Below the pieces are notes generated by a model. The model saw nothing but the letters and a program-made list of their open reading frames with translations, ran no database searches and was not told where the DNA came from. From Rhizomonospora bruguierae (GTDB taxonomy: Bacteria > Actinomycetota > Actinomycetes > Mycobacteriales > Micromonosporaceae), in the NCBI RefSeq assembly GCF_018397995.1, contig NZ_BBQH01000010.1, forward strand, positions 294,987 to 358,986: a DNA stretch of 64,000 nucleotides, written 5' to 3'. Position 1 is the first letter of the stretch. The number at the start of each line of letters is the position of its first letter. Positions 49,632 to 62,776 of the stretch are shown here, piece after piece. Position numbers and translations under genes: made by a program.

Positions 49632-50456
49632 GTGCCCAAGAACGATGTAGCGGGCCGGCGGCCGGGCCGCGCGCTGCTGGTCGCGGCGCTCTTACCGCTG
49701 CTCGTGGCCGCCTGCCACGCGTCGCCCCGGGTGGACCGCGTGGGGTCCACGGCCGGTGGGGCGCAGCCGCGGGCCTCGGCCGCGGGCGCGGCCACCGGTA
49801 CCCCCGCGGGCCGCGGCTACCTCGACCGCCTGCCCGCCTTCGGGACCGCCCCGCCGGCACACCCGGTCGCGCTGCCCGTGGGCGGCGGCGTGCCGTCGTT
49901 CTCCCGGGTGCCGACCGACCAGCCCGTGGCGTTCATCACCATCGACGACGGCTGGGTCAAGCACCCGCGGGCCGAGGAACTGCTGCGGGCGGCGCACGTG
50001 CCGGTGACCCTGTTCCTCACGATCGATGCGATCAAGGACGACCCGGGGTACTTCGCGCGGCTGCGGGACGCCGGTGCCGTCATCGAGTCGCACACCATGA
50101 CCCACCCCCGGCTGGCCGGCCGGTCGTACGCGTTCCAGCGGAACGAGATCTGCGGCGCCACTGACCGGCTGGCCGACCTCTACGGCCGCCGGCCGACGCT
50201 GTTCCGCTCGCCGTTCGGCGAGCAGGACGCGACGACCCTGCGGGCGGTCCGCGACTGCGGGCTCAAGGCCGCGCTGACCTGGCGGGAATCGGCCTTCAAC
50301 GGGCGGATGCACTACCAGGAGGGCCGGACGGTGCGGCCCGGCGACATCATCCTCATGCATTTCCGGGACCAGTTCGTCGACGACTTCATCGCCATCCTGC
50401 GCGCCGTCAAGAAGTCCGGGTTGACCCCCGCCGCGTTGGTGGACTACCTCCCCTGA
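49632..50456 (+). CDS. Polysaccharide deacetylase lipoprotein (NodB fold)
   Basis: This 274-residue protein has a lipobox L-L-V-A-A-C near residue 28 and a linker. A carbohydrate esterase 4 domain begins near residue 95: F-I-T-I-D-D-G-W holds the catalytic base and metal Asp, E-S-H-T-M-T-H-P the two His ligands, R-S-P-F-G-E near 195 and I-L-M-H-F-R near 240 the remaining motifs. It probably removes acetyl groups from peptidoglycan or another surface glycan. GTG at 49632 is the start; the ribosome site is weak. Confidence 0.92.
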   Translation: MPKNDVAGRRPGRALLVAALLPLLVAACHASPRVDRVGSTAGGAQPRASAAGAATGTPAGRGYLDRLPAFGTAPPAHPVALPVGGGVPSFSRVPTDQPVAFITIDDGWVKHPRAEELLRAAHVPVTLFLTIDAIKDDPGYFARLRDAGAVIESHTMTHPRLAGRSYAFQRNEICGATDRLADLYGRRPTLFRSPFGEQDATTLRAVRDCGLKAALTWRESAFNGRMHYQEGRTVRPGDIILMHFRDQFVDDFIAILRAVKKSGLTPAALVDYLP

Positions 50457-50500
50457 CGCCCGCCCGCCGCAGGGGTGAACGGTGGGGCTCGCGGAGCGCT

Positions 50501-50716
50501 ATGGTGGCCCGCATGCGGGACCAGCGGACCATGAGCCGCATCGGCGAGCACACCGCGCTGCCGATGCTGGCCCTGCTGTCTGTGCTGGTCATCGTGCTTG
50601 CGGCCGGCCGCTCCATCGGGCTGTGCATCGTTTTCCGCCTGGCGCGGCGGGCGATCCCGGGCTGCGTGCCGGCGTGGTCGGCGGACCGCGCTCCGCCCGC
50701 GCCGTCGGCGGCCTGA
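50501..50716 (+). CDS. Possible 71-residue single-pass membrane protein
   Basis: ATG at 50501 has GGAG four bases upstream. The frame encodes one hydrophobic helix (L-P-M-L-A-L-L-S-V-L-V-I-V-L-A-A) between a basic head and a Pro/Ala-rich tail. No family is recognised. It lies between the deacetylase and the KhtT-like gene on the same strand. The evidence is limited to the ribosome site and the helix. Confidence 0.35.
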   Translation: MVARMRDQRTMSRIGEHTALPMLALLSVLVIVLAAGRSIGLCIVFRLARRAIPGCVPAWSADRAPPAPSAA

Positions 50717-50805
50717 CGCCCCTCAGCCAACAGCCCCCACCGGCCACTCCCCGCCCGGCGACACCACGCCCGCGGGGCCGCCGGTTCCTCCGCCTGGAGT
50801 TTGTG

Positions 50806-51039
50806 ATGGACCTCGAAACGACCCCGTTACCCGGCATCGGGGTTCGCTGCATGCTGACGACCGTGGACGGCCGCCGCGTGGGCGTGGTGACCCACCACGC
50901 CGACGGGCGCCGCGAACTGATCTTCGACGGCGGCTCGGACACCGATCCCGACGCGATGTGCAGCCTCACCCTCTCCCGCCGCGAGGCCCTCGCACTGGCC
51001 CGGCTGCTCGGCATGCTCGACGTCACCGAAACCCCGTGA
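50806..51039 (+). CDS. Lone KhtT/AmhT-like N-terminal domain
   Basis: This 77-residue protein matches the N-terminal domain of cation:proton antiporter regulatory subunits: T-P-L-P-G-I-G-V-R-C near residue 6, D-G-R-R-V-G-V-V-T-H-H-A-D-G-R-R-E-L-I-F near 21, and D-P-D-A-M near 47, with a final helix E-A-L-A-L-A-R-L-L-G. Full subunits have about 160 residues, the second half being a TrkA-C nucleotide-binding domain, which is missing here. No antiporter gene is adjacent. ATG at 50806 has GGAG six bases upstream. It may be a complete small protein rather than a broken gene, because the ending is clean and lies in a terminator stem. Confidence 0.75.
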   Translation: MDLETTPLPGIGVRCMLTTVDGRRVGVVTHHADGRRELIFDGGSDTDPDAMCSLTLSRREALALARLLGMLDVTETP

Positions 51040-51085
51040 CCGCGGGTGCCGTGCCAGTGAGCGCCGGCACGGTACCCGTCACGGG
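51033..51085. terminator. Long hairpin between convergent genes
   Basis: The left arm 51033-51055 (with a three-base bulge, CGC) pairs with 51066-51085: CCCGTGAC plus GGGTGCCGTGCC against GGCACGGTACCC plus GTCACGGG, one G-U type pair, loop of ten bases. The left arm includes the stop codon at 51037-51039. Confidence 0.8.
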
Positions 51086-51098
51086 CCGCCGGCCCCGA

Positions 51099-51431
51099 TC
51101 AGGACCCGGCGACGACGGTGAGCAGGACCACCGAATCCTCCAGGGCGGCCAGCGAGTGCCGTTCGGACGGTATCGCCGCGTAACCGCCCTCGGCCAACTC
51201 CACGCTTTCCGTGCCGGCCGACAGCCTGACGCGTCCACACAGGACGTGCAGGCTGGCCTCGCCGGGGCTTTCGTGCTCGGCCAGTTCCCGCCCCGCCACG
51301 AGCGCGAGGACGGTCTGCCGCAGCGCCGCGCGCTGGCCGCCGCGGACCGAGTGGGCGGCGCGGCCGCTGCCGGACCGGCGCGCGAGGGCAAGCTGTTCGT
51401 CGGCGACGGCGGTCAGGGAGAGCGCGTCCAT
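51099..51431 (-). CDS. Cupin-domain protein
   Basis: This 110-residue single-cupin protein has the double-stranded beta-helix pattern. A-L-V-A-G-R-E-L-A-E-H-E-S-P-G-E-A-S-L-H-V-L-C-G-R-V is motif 1, with one canonical His kept and the second replaced by Ser/Glu. A-A-I-P-S-E-R-H-S-L-A-A-L is motif 2. Loss of some ligands makes metal binding uncertain. ATG at 51431 has AGGA about seven bases upstream. Substrate and role are unknown. Confidence 0.8.
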   Translation of the reverse strand: MDALSLTAVADEQLALARRSGSGRAAHSVRGGQRAALRQTVLALVAGRELAEHESPGEASLHVLCGRVRLSAGTESVELAEGGYAAIPSERHSLAALEDSVVLLTVVAGS

Positions 51432-51597
51432 GGGCTGTCCTTTCGCCGGTACGCGCCCGTCGCCCGCCGGCGACCCGGCGATCCCGGACGTCACGCCCGC
51501 GAGTTTACACAACCCGCCCTGGTACAAAAGGCGATGCCCGCCACGCGTGGCGCGGGCAGCACGGCGGCTGGGCGCGACGCGGAGGGGGCGGCGGCGG

Positions 51598-51964
51598 TCA
51601 GCGGAGGCGGCGGGCGGTGAAGGTCGGCGGCGGCTTGGCGATCGCCCCCTGGGCGGCGACGATCTGAAGCTCCCGGGCGCCGGCCGCGAGCGTCGCTTCG
51701 AGGACCGCGAAGACCGTGCGGGTGGTGCGCTCCAGCGCCGCCGCGGGCGAGCCGGTGGCCAGCAGGTGGGCCAGGTACAGCGCGGCGGTTATCTCGCCGC
51801 CGCCGTTCGGGTTGATGGGCAGCAGTGGGGTGGTCACCGCCCAGGCGCCCTCGTCCGAGACGGCCACCACCTCCAGCGACCCGGTGGGCAGGTCGCCGTG
51901 CAGCACGCTGGTGACCAGCACGTGCCGCGGGCCTGTCCCACGCCTGGACCGAGAGGATCTTCAC
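51598..51964 (-). pseudogene. pdxY: Internally deleted pyridoxal kinase gene
   Basis: The first eight codons from GTG 51964 read M-K-I-L-S-V-Q-A, the exact start of PdxY-type kinases. After about 25 bases the frame changes by one, and from 51924 the sequence encodes the last 108 or so residues of the same protein: V-L-V-T-S-V near the join, P-L-L-P-I-N-P-N-G-G-G-E-I-T-A-A-L-Y-L-A-H (the phosphate-binding and catalytic region, with the usual G-A-G-D altered to G-G-G-E), and the closing E-L-Q-I-V-A-A-Q. Family length is about 285 residues, so roughly 165 codons are gone and the frame is broken. It cannot make an active kinase. Confidence 0.85.
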
Positions 51965-52096
51965 CGGCCCATCCTGGCACCACCCCACCCCACCGAGGCG
52001 CCCTGCCGCCTCGGGGCCACCCGGCGCTCGCCGGGGCGCGGGCACGCGCGATACTTGCCTCGACGCAACAAGATCGGGCGATCGGAGGCGGTGTCG

Positions 52097-52435
52097 ATGG
52101 GGTTCAGCCAGGCCTTGACCCGATCGGGTGACGTGGCGCGCATCGCCATGTCCGGCGAGATCGACCTGCGCGTGCACGACCAGGTCCGCGCGGTCCTGGT
52201 TGAGGCGCTGGCGACCGCGCCGGCCCGGCTCGAACTGGACCTGGGCGGCCTGGACCTGATCGACTCGCGCGGCGTCGGGGTGCTCGTCGGCGTCCACCGC
52301 GCCGCGGTCGGCTGCACCGTGGAGATCACGCGCCTGCAGCCGCCGGTGGCCAGGGTGCTGCGGGATCTCGGCGTGTTCGATGTGCTCTGCCCCGGCGGGA
52401 CCGATACCGGTCTACCGCCGGATCGTGATCTCTGA
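52097..52435 (+). CDS. STAS-domain anti-anti-sigma factor-like protein
   Basis: This 112-residue protein is a single STAS domain: S-G-E-I-D-L-R-V-H near residue 20, L-D-L-G-G-L-D-L-I-D-S-R-G-V-G-V-L near 50, with the phosphorylatable Ser in D-S-R-G. It should be an antagonist of an RsbW-like anti-sigma kinase, released by dephosphorylation. ATG at 52097 has GGAGG eight bases upstream; a GTG two codons earlier is possible. No anti-sigma kinase or sigma gene is adjacent. Confidence 0.9.
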   Translation: MGFSQALTRSGDVARIAMSGEIDLRVHDQVRAVLVEALATAPARLELDLGGLDLIDSRGVGVLVGVHRAAVGCTVEITRLQPPVARVLRDLGVFDVLCPGGTDTGLPPDRDL

Positions 52436-52593
52436 AGCACGCGTGCCGGCGAGCTGACCGCCGCCGGGGTCGACCAACACCGCGACCGACGATGCGCCGT
52501 GGGTGCTCCGCCGGTTGGGCCGTCCTTGGCGTCGTCCGGGCGCGGACATTGCCGGACGACATCTTCCCGACAGTCGGCGGCGCGTCTGGTTCC

Positions 52594-52599
52594 TACAAT
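52594..52599 (+). promoter_or_regulatory. Strong -10 box before the STAND gene pair
   Basis: TACAAT at 52594-52599 is a near-consensus -10 in otherwise GC-rich DNA, 42 bp before the start at 52641. CAGTCG at the -35 spacing (17 bp) is poor, so an activator may be needed. Confidence 0.45.
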
Positions 52600-52640
52600 C
52601 CAGGCCGCCGGAGTCACTCCACGTGGGAAGGCCGTCCCTT

Positions 52641-53000
52641 ATGCCACGTCGCCGTCGAGTCTGGGTCTGGACCGGACGGAGTGTCGCCACGCTGTGCGTC
52701 GCCGGCCTGGGCGGCTACCTGTACCTCGTCGGGCTGGACAAGGCCGACAAGGTGGCCAGTGCCATCGCCAGCCTGATCGCGGTGGCCGCGCTGGTCGCGC
52801 CGTACCTGCTGCCGGCACGCGGTCAACCCTCGGATCCGCGACCACGGCCGGGCGGCCCCGAAGGGGCCACCGCCATCCAGGTCACCGGCGATGTGCGGGT
52901 TCTGGCCAAGGGCACCAGCGCGGCCGCGGTCTCCATGCGGGACGTGACCGTTGGCGCGGTTCCCGTGGACCCTCCCCCGCCGGGGCGGTCCCGCGACTGA
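52641..53000 (+). CDS. Small two-helix membrane partner of the STAND NTPase
   Basis: This 119-residue protein has a basic head, two membrane helices (about residues 10-27 and 35-55), a Pro/Arg-rich linker, and a short tail with V-R-V-L-A-K-G-T-S-A-A-A-V-S-M. That tail segment resembles the N-terminus of the next protein, L-V-I-T-A-S-G-G-S-V-A-A-Q-H-I, with A, G, S, A and A at matching places. No family is recognised. ATG at 52641 has GGAAGG nine bases upstream, and a good -10 box lies 42 bp upstream. It probably tethers or senses for the STAND protein; this is inference. Confidence 0.7.
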   Translation: MPRRRRVWVWTGRSVATLCVAGLGGYLYLVGLDKADKVASAIASLIAVAALVAPYLLPARGQPSDPRPRPGGPEGATAIQVTGDVRVLAKGTSAAAVSMRDVTVGAVPVDPPPPGRSRD

Positions 53001-53116
53001 CCGCGCCCGGTGACGCCGCTTCATCGTCGCCCCACCACCACGTACCGGCAGAGCCCGCCCGCGCGCCTGTCGCCGATGCCACCGACCACACCGCGCCGGC
53101 GGAATCGGGCGCGGGG

Positions 53117-55753
53117 TTGGTCATCACGGCGAGCGGCGGGTCCGTCGCCGCCCAACACATCGATCAGGTGCACTATTACCAGCCGGGGAGGGCGGTGTCC
53201 TGGCCGCAGCGGGTCGGCGACATCCCGGTCCTGGCGTCGGCGTTTCAACCCCGTACCGGCCTGCGCGCGCACATTGGGGCCGCCCGCGGCGATGGGGGCA
53301 CGGTAGTGCTCACCCAGGTCCTTTCCGGCGGCGGCGGGGTGGGCAAGTCGCAGCTGGTCGCCTCCTACGCGGTGCGGGCCATCGCCGAGGGCACCGACCT
53401 GGTGGTGTGGGTCAACGCCGCCAGACCCGAGGCGATACCGGCCGCCTTCGCCCAAACCGCGGCCCGGGTGCAGGCGCCCGGGGCGGACGGCGGCGACGCC
53501 GAGGCCGACGCCAGGGCGTTGCTGGACTGGCTGGCCACCACGGACCGGTCGTGGCTGGTCGTGTTGGACGACCTGAGCGACGCCGCCCACGTCGGTGCCT
53601 GGTGGCCGGCCAGCCACACCGGCACCGGCTGGGTGCTGGCCACGACCCGCCGCCGGGACGCCGCGTTCTCCGGTGGCGGACGCTCCATGGTGGACGTCGA
53701 CGTGTACAGCGCGGACGAGTCCGCCGGCTACCTCGCCGAGCGGCTGTCCGGCGCCGGCGCGGCCCACCTGCTCGATGCCGGCGTCGGGCCCCTCGCTGAG
53801 GAACTGGGGCGGCTGCCGCTGGCCCTGTCCCACGCCGCCGCCTACATGATCAATGAGAACATCGGCTGCACGGAGTACCTCGCCCTGGTCACCGACCGGC
53901 GATCACGACTCGATGCGGTGCTGCCGCCCAGCGCCGACGCCGACGGTTACCGCCGCCCCGTCGCGGTCACCCTGCTCCTCGCCGTCGACGCGGCCCAGGC
54001 GTGCGACCCCGCGGGCCTCGCCCTACCGGCGCTGCGGCTGGCCGCCGCGCTCGACCCCGCCGGCCACCCCGACACGCTGTGGACCGAGAGCGCTGTCACC
54101 ACCTACCTGAGCGCCCACCGCACCACCGACAGCCCCGATCCACCACCCGTCACCGGTGCCGAGGCCCGCGCGGCGATGCGGCTCCTGCACCGCTACGGGC
54201 TGGCCACCCACGACCCGAGGCCCGGACCGCGTGCGGCACGCGTCCACGCCCTCACCGCCCGGGCGGCCCGCGAAGCCACCCCACCGGCGCAGTGGGCAGC
54301 CATCGCGCACGCTGCCGCGGACGCGCTGCTGGCCGCCTGGCCGGACCCGGACACCAGCCCGGACCTCGCCGACCTGGTCGCCGCGCTGAGAGCCAACACC
54401 GACACCCTCACCGCCCACGCCGGTGACCTGCTCTGGCAACCCGACGGGCAGCCACTGCTGTACCGGGCCGGCGACAGCCTCCTGGACGCCGGCCTGCACG
54501 ATGCCGCCACCACCCACTGGCAGAAGCTGGTCGCGTCGGCCGAGCGGACCCTCGGCCCGGACCACCCCGCCACCTTGTCCGCCCGGGCCCGTCTCGCCAA
54601 GGCCCATCGGCAGGCCGACCGCCTCGCCGAGGCCATCACCATCCAGGAAGGGGTGGCCACCGACCGCGAACGCGTCCTCGGCATCGAACACCCGGACACG
54701 CTGAGGGCACGGGACAACCTGGCCACGTCCTACTGGCAGATCGGGCGCGTCGGCGAAGCAATCGCCCTGATGGAGCGAGTGGTCACCGACATGGAGCGGG
54801 TTCTCGGCCCCGAAGATACGGACACGCTGGCCGCCTGGACGAATCTCGCCCTCTCCTACGGGAAGGTGGGGCGTACGGCTGAGGCCATCGCCATCCAGGA
54901 GCGGGTGGTCACCGATGCCGAACGGATCGTCGGCCCGGACGACATCGACGCCTTGTTCGCCCGGGCCATTCTCGCCGCCTTCTATCGGGAGGTGGGGCGC
55001 ACCGCCGAGGCCATTGTCATCGAGGAGCAGACGGTCGCCAGCGCCCAGCGGCTCCTCGGGCCCGAAAACCCGTCCACGCTGATTGCCCGGGCCAACCTCG
55101 CCGCCTCGTACGAGCAGGCCGGGCGCGTCGACGATGCCATCGCCGTGCAGGAGCGGGTGGCCGCGGACAGCGAACGCCTGTTCGGCCCCGAAAGTCCGAA
55201 GACGTTGAGCGACCGGTCGATCCTCGCCACCTTCTACCGGAATGTGGGCCGCACCGCCGAAGCCATCACGCTCTTCGAGCGGGTGGCCGCCGACCGGGAA
55301 CGCCTGTTCGGCCCCGAACACCCGGAAACGCTGACCGCCCGGGGCAATCTGGCCTCCTCCTACCAGAAGGCGGGGCGCACCACGGAGGCGACCACCATCA
55401 TGGAACGGTTGGTTACCGACATGGAGCGGATCCTCGGCCCGGAGCACCCTTACACGCTGACCTCGCGAGCCATCCTCGCCGCCTGCTATGAGCAGGCCGG
55501 GCGCGTCGACGAAGCCATCGCTGTTCAGGAACAGGTGGTCGCGGACCGGGAACGCATTCTTGGCACCGAACACCCGGAAACGGTGGCCGCCCGCAGCGAT
55601 CTGGCCACCTCCTACCAGAACACGGGGCGCACCTCGGAGGCGATCACCATCATGGAGCGGGTGGTGGCCGACCGCGCGCGGATTCAGGGGGCCGAACACC
55701 CGGACGCGACGGCAGCGGCGGCCATCCTGCGCGAGTGGAGGCAGGATGTCTGA
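53117..55753 (+). CDS. STAND (NB-ARC) NTPase with kinesin-light-chain-type TPRs
   Basis: This 878-residue protein has an NB-ARC-like NTPase at about residues 40-300: Walker A S-G-G-G-G-V-G-K-S with K77, Walker B W-L-V-V-L-D-D at about 146-152, T-T-R-R-R near 178 as sensor 1, and G-R-L-P-L-A-L-S-H-A-A as the GxP motif. A winged-helix/linker region spans 300-440, then nine 42-residue TPR units and a partial tenth. Such NLR-like proteins act as regulated switches in signalling, development or phage defence. The start is unsure: TTG 53117 is conventional but lies at the edge of a conserved motif; a CTG at 52997 would overlap the previous stop as CTGA. Confidence 0.9.
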   Translation: MVITASGGSVAAQHIDQVHYYQPGRAVSWPQRVGDIPVLASAFQPRTGLRAHIGAARGDGGTVVLTQVLSGGGGVGKSQLVASYAVRAIAEGTDLVVWVNAARPEAIPAAFAQTAARVQAPGADGGDAEADARALLDWLATTDRSWLVVLDDLSDAAHVGAWWPASHTGTGWVLATTRRRDAAFSGGGRSMVDVDVYSADESAGYLAERLSGAGAAHLLDAGVGPLAEELGRLPLALSHAAAYMINENIGCTEYLALVTDRRSRLDAVLPPSADADGYRRPVAVTLLLAVDAAQACDPAGLALPALRLAAALDPAGHPDTLWTESAVTTYLSAHRTTDSPDPPPVTGAEARAAMRLLHRYGLATHDPRPGPRAARVHALTARAAREATPPAQWAAIAHAAADALLAAWPDPDTSPDLADLVAALRANTDTLTAHAGDLLWQPDGQPLLYRAGDSLLDAGLHDAATTHWQKLVASAERTLGPDHPATLSARARLAKAHRQADRLAEAITIQEGVATDRERVLGIEHPDTLRARDNLATSYWQIGRVGEAIALMERVVTDMERVLGPEDTDTLAAWTNLALSYGKVGRTAEAIAIQERVVTDAERIVGPDDIDALFARAILAAFYREVGRTAEAIVIEEQTVASAQRLLGPENPSTLIARANLAASYEQAGRVDDAIAVQERVAADSERLFGPESPKTLSDRSILATFYRNVGRTAEAITLFERVAADRERLFGPEHPETLTARGNLASSYQKAGRTTEATTIMERLVTDMERILGPEHPYTLTSRAILAACYEQAGRVDEAIAVQEQVVADRERILGTEHPETVAARSDLATSYQNTGRTSEAITIMERVVADRARIQGAEHPDATAAAAILREWRQDV
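54551..55684 (+). repeat. Nine 126-bp repeats encoding TPR units
   Basis: Nine in-frame units of exactly 126 bp encode 42-residue TPRs of the form L-G-P-E-H-P-x-T-L ... A-x-S-Y ... G-R-x-x-E-A-I ... E-R-V-x-x-D-x-E-R. A tenth partial unit ends the protein. Units differ at many codons, so this is an old array under selection, though the strict period would let copy number change. Confidence 0.9.
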
Positions 55754-55792
55754 TGAGGTCACGCCGCTACCGGTGGCGGCTAGCATCCGATT

Positions 55793-56374
55793 GTGCGGAT
55801 TTTTCTCGCCGGGGCGACCGGGGTGATCGGTTCCCGGCTCACGCCGCTGCTGCTGCGGGCCGGGCACGAGGTGGCCGCGATGACGCGCACGCCCGCGAAG
55901 GCGGCGGGACTGGCGGCCACCGGCGCCCACCCCGTCGTCTGCGACGTGTACGACGCCGAGGCGGTGCGGAGCGCGGTCGTGGCGTTCCGGCCGGACGTGC
56001 TGATCCACCAGCTGACCGACCTGCCGGACAAGGCGGCGGACCTGCCCGCCCGGCGGGAGGCGAATGCCCGGATGCGCCGCGAGGGGACTGACAGCCTGCT
56101 CGCCGCGGCGCGGGCCGCGGGTGCGGCGCGGGTGCTCGCCCAGAGCGTCGCCTGGGAGTTGGCCGGGGAGGGCGGAGCGGCGAAGGAGTACCTGGAGCAC
56201 CGCGTGCTGGACGCCGGCGGCGTGGTCCTGCGGTACGGCCAGTTCTACGGGCCGGGCACGTACCACGAGCGGCGGCCGCCCGAGCCGCCCCGGATCCAGG
56301 TGGACGAGGCCGCCCGGCGCACCGTCGACGCGCTGGACTCCCCGACCGGAATTCTCACCATCGCGGACGAGTAG
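55793..56374 (+). CDS. NAD(P)-binding epimerase-like protein, short
   Basis: This 193-residue protein has the Rossmann motif G-A-T-G-V-I-G at residue 7 and the NAD(P)H-binding pattern of atypical SDRs, D-V-Y-D-A-E-A-V near 51 and A-Q-S-V-A-W-E near 115. Full epimerase-like proteins have 280-300 residues. Here the Y-x-x-x-K element is replaced by a short K-E-Y-L-E-H, and the chain ends soon after R-Y-G-Q-F-Y-G-P-G-T. It may be a compact variant or have lost an internal part. GTG at 55793 is 39 bp after the STAND stop; co-transcription is possible. Confidence 0.8.
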   Translation: MRIFLAGATGVIGSRLTPLLLRAGHEVAAMTRTPAKAAGLAATGAHPVVCDVYDAEAVRSAVVAFRPDVLIHQLTDLPDKAADLPARREANARMRREGTDSLLAAARAAGAARVLAQSVAWELAGEGGAAKEYLEHRVLDAGGVVLRYGQFYGPGTYHERRPPEPPRIQVDEAARRTVDALDSPTGILTIADE

Positions 56375-56540
56375 GGGCGCCGCGTAAAGCCGCCCGGCCG
56401 GCACCGCGGAACCCACGCCGCCGGTGAGCCCCGGCCGCCACCCCGCGTCACCCTCGACTCTGCTGGCGCTACTCAACTCGCGCCGGATGGGTATCCCACC
56501 GCGCCAGGGGCGTCCGAGTCACGGAGCGAGCAGCAGACGC

Positions 56541-57473
56541 ATGAACGACAGACCAGGCCATTCCCCCACCGGCGGGCACCACCCGCCGCCGTCACCGGCG
56601 CGCCGGCGGCCGCTGGCCACCGTGCTCGGCATCACCTGCGCGATCATGATTGCCGAGATCGCCGGGGCGCTGCTGTCCGGGTCGCTCGCCCTGCTGGCGG
56701 ACGCGGGGCACGTGCTCACCGACGTCGCGGGCCTGAGCCTGGCCCTGGTCGCCGCGGTCCTGGCGGCCCGGCCCGCCACCGCCGCGTACACCTGGGGCTA
56801 CCAGCGGGCCGAGGTGCTGGCGGGTGCCGCCCAGGCCGCCGTCCTGCTCACGGTCGGCGGGCTGATCCTCATCGAGGCCGTCCGGCGGCTGGTCGCGCCG
56901 CCGGGCGTCGTCACCGGGCCGATGATCCTGTTCGGGGCCGTCGGCCTGGTCGGCAACGCCGTGGCGGCCGCGGTGCTGTTCCGGTCCGGCGACCGGAACC
57001 TCAACACCCGCGCCGCGACCCTGGAGGTGCTCAACGACGCGCTCGGCTCGGTGGCCGTGCTGGTCGCCGCCGGCGTCATCGCCCTGACCGGCTGGACCCG
57101 GGCGGACGGGATCGCGTCGCTGCTGATCGGCCTGTTGATCCTGCCGCGCACGTGGCGGCTGCTGCGGGAGTCCGTGGACGTGCTGCTCGAGGCGACCCCC
57201 AAGGGCATCGACCTGGCCGCGGTGCGCGCGCACATCCGGGAGCTTCCGGGCGTGCGCGCCGTGCACGACCTGCACGCGTCCACGGTGGCCAGCGACCTGC
57301 CCGTGCTGACGGCCCACGTGGTCGTCGACGATTGCTGCTTCCGGGCGGGGCAGCTTCCCCGCCTGCTGGACCAGCTCCAGGACTGCCTCGCCGGGCACTT
57401 CGACGTGCGGCACTCCACGTTCCAGTTCGAGCCGGCCGGTCACGCGGACCACGAAGGGTCGTCGCACGCCTGA
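56541..57473 (+). CDS. Cation diffusion facilitator (CzcD-like metal exporter)
   Basis: This 310-residue exporter has six helices. The zinc-site motifs are L-L-A-D-A-G-H-V-L-T-D in TM2 (residues about 55-65) and L-N-D-A-L-G-S in TM5 near 172, plus a His/Pro-rich head G-G-H-H-P-P-P. The cytoplasmic C-terminal domain holds further His and Cys residues (V-V-D-D-C-C-F). It should export Zn, Co or Cd by proton exchange. ATG at 56541 is used; no strong ribosome site is seen. The 166 bp upstream show no ArsR/SmtB-type dyad that I can identify. Confidence 0.93.
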   Translation: MNDRPGHSPTGGHHPPPSPARRRPLATVLGITCAIMIAEIAGALLSGSLALLADAGHVLTDVAGLSLALVAAVLAARPATAAYTWGYQRAEVLAGAAQAAVLLTVGGLILIEAVRRLVAPPGVVTGPMILFGAVGLVGNAVAAAVLFRSGDRNLNTRAATLEVLNDALGSVAVLVAAGVIALTGWTRADGIASLLIGLLILPRTWRLLRESVDVLLEATPKGIDLAAVRAHIRELPGVRAVHDLHASTVASDLPVLTAHVVVDDCCFRAGQLPRLLDQLQDCLAGHFDVRHSTFQFEPAGHADHEGSSHA

Positions 57474-57499
57474 GGCGCCGGCCGGGAGCACCCGGCGTG

Positions 57500-57527
57500 C
57501 CGGGCCGGCCCGCGCGGGCCGGCCCGG
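57500..57527. terminator. Perfect 28-bp GC palindrome between convergent genes
   Basis: CCGGGCCGGCCCGC (57500-57513) is followed at once by its exact reverse complement (57514-57527). With a four-base loop it gives a 12-bp stem. It lies between the CDF gene and katG stops and would act in both directions. Confidence 0.75.
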
Positions 57528-57536
57528 ACGTGCGGA

Positions 57537-62772
<5,236 letters not shown>

Positions 62773-62776
<4 letters not shown>

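Noticed and set aside
52641-55753. Firm call of an antiphage defence system
   Set aside because: STAND/TPR proteins also act in development and signalling; no other defence gene or mobile element is nearby.
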